From NCBI GenBank assembly GCA_037178675.1, contig JAYMGJ010000187.1:33489-97488 (forward strand): a stretch of 64,000 nucleotides of DNA, given 5' to 3'. The notes beneath the pieces are model-generated. The model was not told the DNA's origin. It was given only the letters and a program-made list of their open reading frames with translations, and did not search any database. Below, piece after piece: positions 44,961 through 56,635 of this stretch (position 1 is the stretch's first letter; each line of letters starts with the position of its first letter). Source of the DNA: Scleroderma bovista. Lineage: Eukaryota > Basidiomycota > Agaricomycetes > Boletales > Sclerodermataceae. Made by a program: the position numbers and the translations under genes.

Positions 44961-45275
44961 TACAAGGCAGTGAGCACAGCTGCCATTCTATGCATTTCGA
45001 GTTTCAGAACCGGGAGATGATACTTGTGTACCAGTAGATCACGCGATACCGATAACCTAGGATAGCGTGTGTGTACAAGACAATGCAATGCTTATGGGTG
45101 TGTGGACTACTTTAGGACTTGGGCGAAAAACCGAAGGTTTTTCCAGCACGAAACTGGACCCGAACCTGTCGGGGAGAGCAAGCTGTGATCCCGTATAAAG
45201 TAGGAGTAGGCGACGCTTCACAGTGAGCTTGAAAACCCCGATAGTAGGAGCATGTACTCACTTTGGACTGATGGC
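44961..45275. other. Presumed 3' non-coding end of the DIRS element
   Basis: Contains small inverted words such as CCGAAGGTTTTTCC. No match to the region upstream of gag was found by eye. Confidence 0.35.
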
Positions 45276-46355
45276 TTATCTTACGGGAGGAAGAATGTAC
45301 TGCCGCAAGTTATCCAGGATGTCCGGTTGACTTTGTAGGTATGGCGCTAAAATGAGTGCGTGATGCCTTAGGTATAGGGTGAATGATTCACTAGACCATC
45401 ACCCCATTGTTTTTATGACGTCAAAAGGGACCCCTTTGAGTAAGTAGAAAAGTGTTCCTCCTATGCGAAGACTGTGGCCCTTTAAATCCGGCATGTTTGG
45501 ATGAGCTTTGGTGATAGAATCGATGCGCTTGATTACCTCTTTTTTAGAGAGCGGGCGCAATCCGCTCGTGGGATGTCTCCACGCAAATAAGTGCGCTCCG
45601 CCATTGTCAGCGTTGATGCGCATGTGGTTGTCTAACACTGTTTTTGGGTCTGATGGCGATGGTAGAGCGTGTGGAGCACAGTGGACATCTTCTCCCACGG
45701 TTGACGTTTTGGTCGTTGGCAAGGCGAATTTGATGACCGGGAGACCTTGATGATTCTGTGTGAAGGAGAGACCGGCTCTCGTGATGTGTTTCGCTGGGTC
45801 AAACTTTGATATGGCTGGAACTGTAAACTCCCCCAGGCGTGCTATGCAAAAGAAGGTGCAGACTATGCAGGCGAAGATTGCTGCATCGCGCGGGTTGTTG
45901 TGGTCCATGAGGGAATGGAAAATCTCGAGTATTTCTAGCGAGAACGGAGCTCGTTTGGAGCGTTTGGAAGACGAAGGCGCCAGTCTGGTTGCTCCTTCCA
46001 GCAGTGCTTTGTACTCTGTCTCGTTTACTCGCCATTCCATCCCATGAAGTAGGTGCCATGCTCGTACCGCCACCGCGTAGTTGGATATTGCAGACCCTGA
46101 GTACGCACCCGCGCAGCTCGACATGAAAGCTGTGAAAACATGGGATGTGACCGGTGCCCGGTGACGTTCTGGTACACCGTGGATGTCACAATATACATGA
46201 AAGATTAGGAGCCCAGTACCATATAGTTCTTTAGTTGACTCCGACCATGAGGCTCCAATGACCCGCTCTATGCGTTCAATCTCCACATCTGATAAGTTTT
46301 GGTTGAGGTCGGATGGTAATGAGCGTGGGGATGTCGCAGATGGGCGCCAGCTCAT
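45276..46355 (-). pseudogene. DIRS tyrosine recombinase, one nonsense codon
   Basis: The enzyme would integrate the circular DNA copy without a DDE integrase. A plausible start is ATG 46355 (MSWRPSATSPRS); the frame is open further upstream inside the RNase H gene. The core starts at WSESTKELYGTGLLIFHVYC. The first catalytic Arg lies in CIARLGEFTVP and the His-x-x-Arg motif in HSLRIGG. TGA at 45399-45401 interrupts TMG-stop-WSSESFTLYLRHHA. The catalytic Tyr of LYLRHH and the C-terminal tail (to TAA 45276-45278) lie beyond it. Arg (CGA) is the family-typical residue at the stop. Confidence 0.85.
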
Positions 46356-46479
46356 TAATCGTTGACGTGCGAGGCAGTGCGGTCGTAGGGGGGATGTGGC
46401 TGGGGTGAGGTCTGGTTTGTATGGGCGGGGCTTTGCCTGCGAAAGGCAAGTGCTGGGTAAAGGCTGGTCGAACCGTTGC

Positions 46480-48681
46480 CTAGGCACTTCGATCCCTGGT
46501 GAGCGATTCCCTGATGGCCAGGTCATCTCGGCGTTGGTCGGAGAGCAGGCGTTCGTCGACTTCTTGTTTGCGCTTAACGCGGTCAATGAGTTTAGCGGCG
46601 GGATTGGTGTATCTACCTTCCTGGAGGGCTCTGAACTCGGTAGACGTGAGGGGTGATGTGCAATCAACAAGGAATCGTTGAAGGTGCTGAGGGACGGCGA
46701 CAGGAGGGAGGAGTAGCTCTGCAGGGGGGTATATACCTCTGGACGGGCCGTCGGCTGGGTTGTGTCCGCTGGGGACAAACACTGCATGGACAGAGATGAC
46801 GTTGGAGGAGCGGTCGGCCAGGAAAGCGTGAATGCGTCTGAAAACTTCATTGATGAGTTTGTTCCGATGCCTGCCCACTCTCCAGCTCTCGATGACGCTG
46901 GTGTTGTCTCCATAGATAGTGACGTGTTGAGGGCTGTTAACGCTGCTAGTGAGGGCGAGCAAAAGGAACTCGAATCCGATTGCTTCTGCCCATGCGATGT
47001 CTCTTTTCCCATTGAGTGTTTTCCAGCCTGGGACGAGGCGCCAGGCTCTCCATCGTTTGCCAATGACGATGCCAATACCGATGCTAGAGCTAGCATCGGA
47101 GAAGGCTTGGTGATCTGCGCGAGGGGGAGGGGGGAAGATGCTGCGGATGGCCGTTCCATTTTTTATTGCGCGGTGCCACCACGTGAGATCGTCAGATATG
47201 GCTTTGTCTGGCCGGTGCAGCATGAAAGGTTTTTTTGAACACACTGCTATCATGCGTTCTAGGCCTGTAAGATAAGCCCTGCCAGCCGGGATGAGCGACG
47301 CCGTATGCAGTAGTTTGCCATATAGTTTTTGTACTTCGTCCAGGCGGTGTGTCTGGCAAGACTGCCACTCTTCGATTGCCCTGAGATATTTGTCTGCCTT
47401 CTCTTGACTGAGCTTAACCGTTTGTTCCTTCAGGTCCCAGACGAAACCAATGTATGTTGTGGTCGGGCTGAATGGTTGATCTTTTGATGTCTCCCACGGT
47501 ATGCCTAGGATTTCTGATAATCTGTCAATGTCCACCAAGCTGTATGAAAAGGTTGCATCGTGTTTGCAACGGGGTGAAATGTGTGACAAATCTTGTATGG
47601 GTGCCGAGCAGTCTTCGTTGAATTCCTCTGTGTTGCCGTCCGCAGTTGCGTGGCCTTCAAACCATATGCGGCCGCCATTCCGTTGTGGGCCGCCTGTCAA
47701 TATTTGTTGGTGCCATCCACTGCAGGCTTTGTTGTAGTCCATGATGTGCTCTCATTTTACTTGAAAAAATATGTGATCGTCGACCCATTTATCGAGTGGG
47801 CCAATGCCATGATGTCTGAAAATTTCGGCAGCTGCATCTGCCACATGGCCATAGACACCTGCTGATGGTGATGCCCCAAAAGCTAGGCACGTGTCAATGC
47901 ATCCTTCCGAATGTGATGTGCGTACCACTGCTGCTGGCCATTGGGAATGATGTAAAGGGACTGTGCGGTAGGCTTCAGCGACATTGTGTGTCGCTGCTTC
48001 CCAGCCTGAGGGGAGTCTTGCTGCCAGCAGGTAGACCGTGGAGAACTTCCCCCACGTTGTCGGAAAATTATTGGCATCTATCCCTGAATTGATGGATGGA
48101 GAAGGGTTAGCGGAGTTCGGTGTTGAAGGGAAAGAGAAGTTCTGAACTAATCTGAATTTGCCAGGATGACCTGGCTTGGGGATTAAAGAGAGTGGGGACG
48201 ACTGGAAAGGTCCTGAAGTATCATAAATGAGTGAAAGGGGAAATGGTCCAATGTATCTGCCTTTAATGATTTCTTTCTGTATGGTATCTCCGAACTCAGA
48301 GCTGTAAGTGTTAATCAATGGTGCATTCATGGGGATTTGTACGTGCGTGATATTAGGAAAATCTATTCTAAAACCTAACTTAAGTCCGTCTGGTATGGTA
48401 CTGAAGCGGTTTATGATACCGGCATTGTGTAGCTCCGTGGTCCATGCGTCCGAATTATATGGGGTTAGTGCCTTGGCTTTTCTGAGCTCGAGGGCAGCTC
48501 TGAGCGCCGTGTGATGCCGCCCTGCATCCTGAGCAGAGGTGAGCGTGCAAGTGTTTGTCTGAGCACCCGTCTTTGCGTTGCCATCGGGAGCAGAGCCGTT
48601 GACCTGAGGCCTTGCCAATGAGGGTTCTATTGACACGTTTGGCAAACGTGTCGTGTTTGTGGTCCCATGTCTTGTTGGCAT
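46480..48681 (-). pseudogene. DIRS reverse transcriptase-RNase H
   Basis: The RT shows SLIPKPGHPGKFRLVQNFSF, then motif A in the form THNVAEAYRTVPLH. The catalytic Asp expected before VAEAYR is Asn, and the residue before it is His where Arg is usual. Motif C is intact (KWVDDHIFF). An in-frame TGA at 47749-47751 (QVK-stop-EHIMDYN) interrupts the thumb region. RNase H follows with FSDASSSIGIGIVIG, AEAIGFEFLLLAL, IYGDNTSVIESW and FVPSGHNPADGPSRG, so all its acidic residues are present. Base changes at the Asp and its neighbour (CGCGAT expected, CACAAT seen) are both CpG transitions. Confidence 0.8.
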
Positions 48682-50083
48682 CGCATTCGACGACTGGGAC
48701 GCTGTGCATTTCGCGGCTGAGACAGACCGCGCATGCTGGTAGGGGTTCGTTCTCGCCGCTGGTCTTGTCTCGTGGATGAAAGGATTTGGGTCGTTTGTGC
48801 GATGACTCCAAGTGGTCTGTATTTGGCGAAGCCGGGCGTTTAGAAGAGCTAGGTTGGCACTGCTGCTGTTGAGGGACCTTTTGAGACGAATAGGTTGGAC
48901 GCTGTTGGGCCATCACTGCCGCTAGTAGCCTCTCATTTGCCTATGAAGATGATTCCATTAAGTGATTAGCGGGGTATAGAGAAAAAGGGATGAGATGGTG
49001 AGGCGTGGTAGCCGTGCATGGTGTCATGTTATGGACCCGGGTACCGCGTGCAAGGTTTGCCGTGTAGCGGGCCCGGTCCGAGGGTATTGGGGCGTGTAGC
49101 CAAGATGAATGATGCGATGTGGTGGATGTTGTATGGCGGACGAGTTTGTGAGTGAACTCTGGGGTTGCGGATGCGTGATAAATCTTAGTACCCACCTCAT
49201 TGGCTTGTTTGATTGCCCAATTGTGTGCTTTGTGCGCGATCTCCCTTCGGATCTTGCTCAGCAATTCTTCATTGATATATTTGAGATTGAACGAGTGTTG
49301 CGTTCCCAGCGTGTCGTGCCATCATCTCCGCGCTGTGGCCTGGTACACTATCAGAGCCTTCTTGGACGTTTCCTCAGAGTCATGCCTCCATTTGTGCGCT
49401 CCGAGCGCCATCCAAAACCCTAAATGTGATTCTAGCCGCTTTTGATCCCATCCGTTCTCTTTCATGGCCTGCAGCATGCAGTGTGTTGCCTCGTCGATTT
49501 GCGTCCATGTGAGATCTTTGTCCTCTATCACTGATTGTTTGGCTCTGGCTGCCGCTACCAGAATGAACGAATGCATCCCATGGTCGTCTTGTGTGATAGC
49601 TAGCGCCTCGTCGTCCATTGAGGGTGAGCAAGACTGCGCATCCGCGAGACCCTTGTTCGTGAAAAAATATAGCTCGCAATATTCTCCTTTGCGGAGTTTG
49701 CGTAGGGCAAGAGGGGATGGAAGGACAGGCGTCGACGTGGAGATTTGTGTGTCCGCGAATGGAAGGAACTTGTTGCGATTCTTTTTCCTCTCTTCCTGTA
49801 GAGCCGTTTTTTGTTCTTCTACTTGGCGTCTCAGCTGTTCATCGTCCTCATGTTGTTGTTGCTCTCTGGCGCGTTGCTCCGCTTGCGCATTTGCTTCCTG
49901 TTGAGCGTTCCATTCCTGTCTGTCTAAGACGTTTTGAGCTTGCCATATCGCTAGTAGTCTTTGCGCTGCTTCCTCGTGCGAGATGTGGAAATCGTCCACC
50001 AGAGGTTGCCGGGCTGGGAGAAAGTGATCTAGTTCGTAATTCGGCGGTGGCACTTCATGCGGGTTCTGAGCAATGTTGGGCAT
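48455..50083 (-). pseudogene. DIRS gag-like protein with zinc-binding C-terminus
   Basis: From ATG 50083 (MPNIAQNPHEVPPPN) there is a long Gln/Glu/Arg coiled coil (about 49930-49790), then LRKGEYCELYFFTNKGLADA and FWMALGAHKW. An in-frame TGA near 49322-49324 separates ARR from WHDTLGTQHS. A GT..AG intron at about 49199-48942 follows KQANE. The next exon (ANERLLAAVMAQQ) leads to a Cys/His cluster (CSRWQRKDGC, HAHLCSGCRAASHGAQSC) that resembles the zinc-binding C-terminus of DIRS first-frame proteins. It overlaps the start of the RT frame by about 226 bp. Confidence 0.7.
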
Positions 50084-50297
50084 GTCGTCCAGAGTACTGA
50101 GAAAAGAATGTGAAAAACACAAGGAAAGTGGTTGCGAGAGTACTACTAGCGGTACTACAGACTGCTTGCTGGTGAAGGGAGCGGAAGGCAAGGAGAGATA
50201 ACTCCGCTTCCGCTTCTCACGCATAGACTCAATCCTACGTCGCTCTCGTACCTCGTCTTACGTAGGCCGCCACCTGTTACTACTGTAATGTCACGTG

Positions 50298-52804
50298 ATG
50301 CTAACTTCAAGTACGGGCACGGTGGCGACACAGACGACACTGGCAATAATGAGCGCCAGCTCGCCCTTTTCGTCCACTCTCTCCACAAGAGCCTCTTCAT
50401 CCATCCCCCCAGCATCTCAAGCATACGAACCACGCCTCAAGGGCGAACTTGCACACAGACTCAAACATACCATCCTTGCACACTCATCCGCATTCTCCCT
50501 CGCATTTTACATCCTCTTCTTCTTCTCGGGTGGAGGCGATGCTGGTCTACTATCTCGTCTGCTTAGCCCCCGAGTGTGGCTCGTTTCATCCCTTGCATGG
50601 ACACTGGGCGTCCTGCCCGTGGTCGTGCTAAGAAAGGCCAATTTGGCCGGTAACGTCCCCGCGTGTTGGGTTTGCGTGTCGCTTCTGACGGTTCTGGTAG
50701 CGGATGGTACAGGTGCGACGTCTCCGGCCGGGACTGTGGCAGCCGCCATGTCGAAATCGAGCACCCGCCGCGCAGTGGCGGTCTATACCGTGTCTGCTCT
50801 CCTTCTGCTCGTGCTACACACGTACGATGCGCCTGTGCTCAAAGAGAGCGGATCCCTGAGCATGTTTGTAAAATCCAGGTGAGTCCATTGGGACGTACTG
50901 CTATGTGCTCGTGTTGAGGTGCTTGCCACGCAGGAAACACCCATTCTATTTGAATGGGCGCTTGATCTTCCTTGTCATGGCACAAACCTGGTTCGCATTC
51001 TGCTTCGCAGCTCGAAATACTATGCTGGAACGCTTCGTGTTCCGATGGTCGCGAAATACATCCTCCAATTCTGTACGTCCTTTGTTCAGGAGAGACACGC
51101 AATTTGACCCTTTTGCAGTCCAGCATTTACCTAAATCTACCCGTCCTCCTCGTAACCATCGGACTGTTTACTCTGCTCTCATTTGCAGCATACAACGTTA
51201 TCGTTGGGCTTACCAGAATGATCGTGCTACCCATCCTCCTCCGAGTTCCGATTGTATCAAGTATCTTGCGTCCGCTGACCGCACACTTCGTGCGCGGGCC
51301 CTGGACACTCACTCTACCGTTACGCCACATCTCTCTCGAGTTCCGCACATTTATATTGGGATGGACAACACTCGCCAACTGGGAATTTGCCGAAGCGCTC
51401 TTCGACGCCCACATTCCCCAAGTACGTACCGTCTCGCATCCCTGTTTAGCGTGTCTCTCGCTTACTGATCCATCTTCCTTCCAGTCAATCTACGTCTCAC
51501 ACACCACCGCAGAGCCAAACACGACACTCGTTTCAGGAACGACCTCTTCCGACCTCGTCTTTCTCCACTTTGCCTACGCCGAATTGCACAGTGTTGCCAC
51601 GGACACCAGTCCCTCTAGCAGCACCCGCCGTACCGCGCTGTTCTCTGACCAAAAATACAACCCGAGCCTATGGAGCACTCTTACTCGCGCATCTCTCGTC
51701 CGCCTCGGCGAGGACTACCAAACACTCCTACGCCGCGGTGCATCTGCCCCTCCCCATCCACCACCACCAACCACAACCGCCACCACGGCCGCCGCCGCAT
51801 CCAACCTCCCACATCCACCCACCACGCCGATCCTCCGTCAGCCGATCTACAAACCCCCGCAGCAGTCCCCGCTCTCGCGCATCCTCAGTACGTTCGCGTC
51901 TGATTCCGACTTGTCAAAAGCGGCCGAGGAAGTTGCAGAAGAGGTCGGATCGGCCGCAAAGGATGTGCATGTGCCCGAGCTCTTCCGCTCTGTCGTTGCA
52001 ACAGCTGTGTCTGCGGTCCCTGTGCCTTCATCTGCTGCGCCCGCATCAAGTGCGGCAGGGCAGACGGGTCCTGGTGTCGACCCCCGTGCCATTATCAAGC
52101 GTGCTATATGCGCGTGCGGGGACAGTGTGGTGCAGTACGTTCCTCCGCAGATCCGGGTGCTCGGCGGGGAGCTGTACCACTGGGCGACGAGGGAACGTGT
52201 ACACAAGCGCGCTGAGAAGGTACTTGCGCACCACGAGCTGGACGCGCTCATTATCGAATGTAAGTTCCGGTTTCGGTTGTTGGTTGTATGTACGGGACTG
52301 GCAATCTGATCCCTACCCTCCAACTGAATTAGCACTCTCCGCCCTTGTGTGTGCCTCACTCACAGAAGACAGATATGGCACCGTGCAGCGGGACATTCCG
52401 CGTATACTCGAAGCGCTGGTATCGTTTTTGGTAGCTGTGGAGGAATACAGGGAGGAGGTGCGTGGGGTGTATGTGGCTCTGGCGGGGCAAGATACCACTG
52501 CTGGTGCGGAGCCAAGTGCAGGAGAAGCGGCTGGGGAGGGTGTGCAGCAGGACATTTCGCCAGAAAAAGAGCGCACGCGAGTAGAAGTCGTCAAAGCCAC
52601 AGAAATAATCGATACGCTGGAAGACGGTACGTCTCTCCGATATACCCCATACAATACACCCTGAAGATGCTGATCGGCGCATTTTTTTGTGCAGCCCTAA
52701 AAACTGGTATATCAGACATCATACGAACGTTCGGGGATAAGCTGTCCGCGTTCAGAGTTCCTCCGAAAATAGCCAAGAGGCTGCAGTCCTTTGTAGAGAT
52801 CTGA
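50298..52804 (+). CDS. NDC1: Nucleoporin NDC1 (transmembrane nuclear pore/spindle pole body protein)
   Basis: Ndc1 anchors the nuclear pore complex and, in fungi, the spindle pole body in the nuclear envelope. Exons are 50298-50878, 50934-51072, 51119-51421, 51485-52259, 52333-52626 and 52695-52804. All introns are GT..AG, giving 2202 bp, 733 aa. About six membrane segments lie in the N-terminal half (AFSLAFYILFFFSGG, WLVSSLAWTLGVLPVVVL, PACWVCVSLLTVLVAD, VYTVSALLLLVLHTY, LIFLVMAQTWFAFCFAA, PVLLVTIGLFTLLSFAAY). A soluble C-terminal half follows with a Pro/Thr-rich linker and the conserved end ALVCASLTEDRYGTVQRDIP. Start 50298 precedes an alternative in-frame ATG at 50349 (MSASSPF). It is a single-copy host gene with no stops. 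Its 5' end is about 215 bp from the oppositely oriented DIRS gag start. Confidence 0.85.
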
Positions 52805-53434
52805 GTTGTCAGAGGGCTCTGACGATTGACCAAGTTGTTTTCAGTTGTGCTGATACATGACACGACACTAGTTGCAATGCATATTTTGAAACATGAAAAG
52901 GGGGGATAATCACGTAGAATGGCGGTGCGGTATAGTCACAATGAACCTTGGCCCTGCAACCTTGGCCACAAATTGACACAGGGACGGTCTCAGGTCTCAT
53001 CATGTATACAACCCAAATCATTCGCGCGCTCTACTAAAACACTGGATGAAATTTTACTAAAACCAGCATCTCTAGTACATCTGCAGTTAAGTAGCATAAT
53101 CGTAGGTATCCCAAAGAAAGAGGTTATGACAACAATGGTTGTTGGCATAGTCCGATACATGTGTGATATAGCACAACGCACTACACCACGACATCGACAC
53201 CGGTCGAACCCGTGACGTGCGCCGATAAAGCCAAAGTCAGAGGGGGGAAAAAGGCGCGGGAGGAAAACGTTCCACGGAGAAGAGGGGGAGGAGGCAATAC
53301 ATGTCTAACGTACCGCATACATCATGAGGGAAAGGAAATGGACATGAGGGTATCTCAAAAACATCTCGTCACGGGTCATGAAATAGCGCGTGTTCGTGAA
53401 CCCATCTTACCCAGGGTATCCCTCCCAACCACTG
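52805..53434. other. Intergenic, convergent 3' ends of NDC1 and the TLC gene
   Basis: No gene. Short open frames have no family features. Confidence 0.5.
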
Positions 53435-54673
53435 TCACGATGCCGATACCGTGACCAACGATAGGGACTGCGACGGCGACGGCGACGACGCACGCATGTC
53501 TACTACCTCCGCACTCGCACCATTCGGCCGGCCGACAGATGGTGACCCTGGCCCAGCCTTGTCCAATCCCACGTAGTCGTATACAAACTCCCTTGGAGGC
53601 AACGCGGCACGTAATCTGCGGTGCATCTCGCCGATCCTCCTTCCTGCGCGGGATAAGCTGAACTGATCCCAACGCTGCCGAACAGCAATTCGGAGAGCGG
53701 TGCGTCGGCGTGAGAAGCCTGATGAGCGGATGGATATATGGATGGAGGCGTGTGGACTTGCGGATGGCAAGGGTACGTGCTCTGAGATATGGTCTCGGTG
53801 AGGACGTGCGTGAAAATGGGGGTGGTTTGACTTACCATGTGCTTTGCCGGAGTCGCAAGTGACGACGGCGACTCTCGTTTCCGGTTTACTCTCACTCTGC
53901 TTGACGAAGTTCTTGACACTCCCTGAGAACCAAAACACGTGCAGTGGGAATATGCACGCCATGATGATCCCTGGACCAAGCGAGCCATCTGTGACTTGTG
54001 CACGCCGTGCGATGAGGGACACGCCAAATGCGGCGTGGAGAACGATGCGCGTGAGGAAGAACGAAGTCGCAAAGACAGCATTGGAGCGGAGACGGGGGTT
54101 GATGCTTGCACTGGCCAATACGAACGTTGGGATCTGCATGTGTATGCGGTCAACGCGGACGAAGCTGTGACATGTGAAGAAGAACTGACCTCCATTACGG
54201 CACAAAGGCAAAAAATGTAGCTCCATTTCTTACGGATGGCATATTCCACGATGAAGACATACACAGTATGATGGATCCATCCAGTAAGAATGTTGACTTT
54301 GCTACGGTAGTACAGCAGACCCATGGATATATCACTGATGTGTAGAGGTCAGGGGGGTAGCCGTGCCATGTGGGGAAACGAACACGAACGCGATGAGATA
54401 TGCCTGGAAGAACCGCGAAGCACAGTATGTCCACATATTCGACCTCTGCACGCTCATGAGATCGAAGCCGGATGCGAGGTATTCCCATGCGAGTGGGAGA
54501 GATGCGATCGACATGACGGCACTGCTGATGGTGGTGAGTATCCATGAGCGCTGCTTGACTGTCGTGCAACGAGAAGTGGAGAGGTGGAAAGCAATGACGA
54601 GCACCGCGAGGGCGACATAAAACGGTGTCGACCGCGTGAAGGTGAGTGATTGCAGGGAAGGGAGTGCAACCAT
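53435..54673 (-). CDS. TLC-domain (TRAM/LAG1/CLN8-like) membrane protein
   Basis: Exons on the minus strand are 54673-54384, 54334-54190, 54133-53836 and 53718-53435. This totals 1017 bp, 338 aa. The first donor could instead be at 54390, also in frame. Hydrophobic helices are TPFYVALAVLVIAFHLS, then after KQRSWILTTISSAVMSIASL a TLC-type core: YCASRFFQAYLIAF, DISMGLLYYRSKVNILTGWI, HHTVYVFIVEYAI, then MEIPTFVLASASINPRLRSN and GIIMACIFPLHVFWFSGSV. The Asp-x4-Leu...His-His and Met-Glu-x-Pro-Thr motifs are typical of TLC proteins that remodel or sense membrane lipids. The specific role is unknown; it is not a ceramide synthase by motif. The tail is basic and Ser-rich, ending in (SP)-type repeats from a GCGACG microsatellite. 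Confidence 0.7.
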
Positions 54674-54878
54674 GATTGTGGCGGGAGGAGGTCAGCCTCG
54701 AGGGGCCCTTCCGTATAAAAGGGAAGGGGAAGGAAGGAAGGAGGAAGACGAGGGAGAGAAAACGATAAGCGACCATAATATGTGATAGTCCTAAAGAACA
54801 AATTACAGCAGCAGCTGTCAGCCACTCTTCGGTACAATTGGACAACACGGCTTCAAGTGAAATAGTGTACGAGTACAT

Positions 54879-56635
54879 TCGATAGGCTCAGTTATGTCGA
54901 CCTGCGTTTTCGAGGCGAATTCTGCGCGCACGAACGTGGCCGAATCCTGGGAGATCTGGCACGTTGGGGCGAACGTGCACAATTGACTTGGCTCGACCCA
55001 GCCTATCTCGCCCCTGCAAGATCTGTCAAGTCACGAAACTCTCTCCTTGACTGGCAGTGGCGCACAGAGCATCGGAATTGTACAGCAACCTCCGAGAGGC
55101 GTCGTTGTGCCTTCCGGTCCAAATGACCTCGGATCTCCAAAGATCATCCGTACACTAACACAATTAGAGTCCTCAGATCGACGAGTCATGGTGCTCAACA
55201 GCGATTGGCTCTGCACTACGGCAACTTGCTGTGCCCCACAATCTGGCCAAGCAGTTCCCCCTAAGTACTGACGGATCTGAATCCGGCATAGTCTGCTATG
55301 TCTGGAAGAGGATCACAGCGGTCCTCCTCCCCACCGCTTTGTCGAAACCCCCCCACCTCCCTTCGCTTTATCAGTCTGGGATGCCATTCAACGAATGCGC
55401 ACGTTGTTCGCAAAATGGTTCCGAGATAGTATCCGGCATGACCCGCTAATGGAGCTTTAATTCCCCAACCAGCTGGCCCGCTATCTGCTCCTCACTCCGA
55501 GAATGGGTTAACCTATGTACGAGGACCTATTCGATCAAGGCTGCACAGCACCGAACGTGATGATAAGCCAAGTGCTGACGGCAGATCGGACGCACATGGC
55601 TCCTGCTCAATGAGAATATGACTCTGAGGCTCCTATACATCGCTTGCTCGATCCACACATGCATGTTTGTGTACTATGGATCACACATTCATGGCATTCG
55701 TACACAACTACCTATAAAAGTCCTTGTTGTTTCCTTGAACGAAGTCAATCAGTCGAACCTGGTTGATGTTTATGGAGTTGGTCCTCACTGCTTGTCGCAG
55801 TCACCTTGTTTCAAAAGAAACCAGCGTTGTTCCTAGCGCGCCCACACAGCCGTGCCTTACACAGCACTGAGTTCGACGTCAACGTGCAATGGCGAAACGA
55901 GGGCTTGTCGTGAATGAAAAGACATGCACGAGAATTGGCTCACCGACTCGAGTTGGATTGTAAAATCAATGTAAAACAGTATAAACGATATGCAAAGTAG
56001 CCCAAACGAGTTTTCATTTGCTGAGACGACCCCTCTTTGTATGCGTCACATGAAGTAAACGATCGGCGTTTCAAAATGCACTGCGGTGCCCAGGCAGGCC
56101 GACACTCTGATCTCCTTCTGTTAGGCGCACGAGCAAAGCACACCCTTCGTGCAAAGATATTACGGACATTTCCAGTGCCAGCGCCCGTCACGTTGAACGC
56201 AGTCGTCGATCTGACGCGTCTGCAGACGTCCCAGTGCACTGCAGCTGGACCCGCCCGCATCGAGCACGCCAGTGATTGAAAATGGCCCCCGCGCCAGTTG
56301 GACTTGGGGGGTTAGGAGTCAGTGTTCAGAATTCGCCAAATGTCACATTCTTCACTACCAGCGACCATGTCCCCCCTGAAGTTGACGCTGGGGTGCACGG
56401 AGATCAGGTTTATATATGGCCCATTAGTGGATGTCGTTCCGTGGCTTCAAGGCAAAACCTCGAGCTGTTGAAAATGACCGTCATAAACGGCTGAGCTAGG
56501 GGTAGGTGCTAATGGTTGATGACAACACAGTGAGATGCGACTTCTTTTCCATATATGTATATCAGGGGCCGAAGCCCCAGACACGCAGCTCACAACCACA
56601 ACCATACCCACTGGGCTCACCAGCTTGGCCCTATC
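54879..56635. other. Intergenic region without a supportable gene
   Basis: Short open frames only, with no conserved motif. A TATATGTATATC promoter-like word at 56552-56563 is about 75 bp before the methyltransferase start. Confidence 0.4.

Larger units (their letters stand above)
45276..50146 (-). mobile_element. DIRS-type tyrosine-recombinase retrotransposon
   Basis: On the minus strand the order is gag (50083-48455), reverse transcriptase/RNase H (48681-46480) and tyrosine recombinase (to 45276), with overlapping frames. This is the DIRS order and differs from LTR elements (no DDE integrase, no protease seen). The flanking repeats that define DIRS ends were not identified by eye; candidates lie in 44960-45275 and 50147-50290. 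Confidence 0.85.

Noticed and set aside
50905..52664. Alternative frames overlapping NDC1, including a long Ser/Arg/Pro-rich one at 51570-52664
   Set aside because: GC-rich shadow frames. The NDC1 exons splice in frame and carry membrane helices and the conserved C-terminus.
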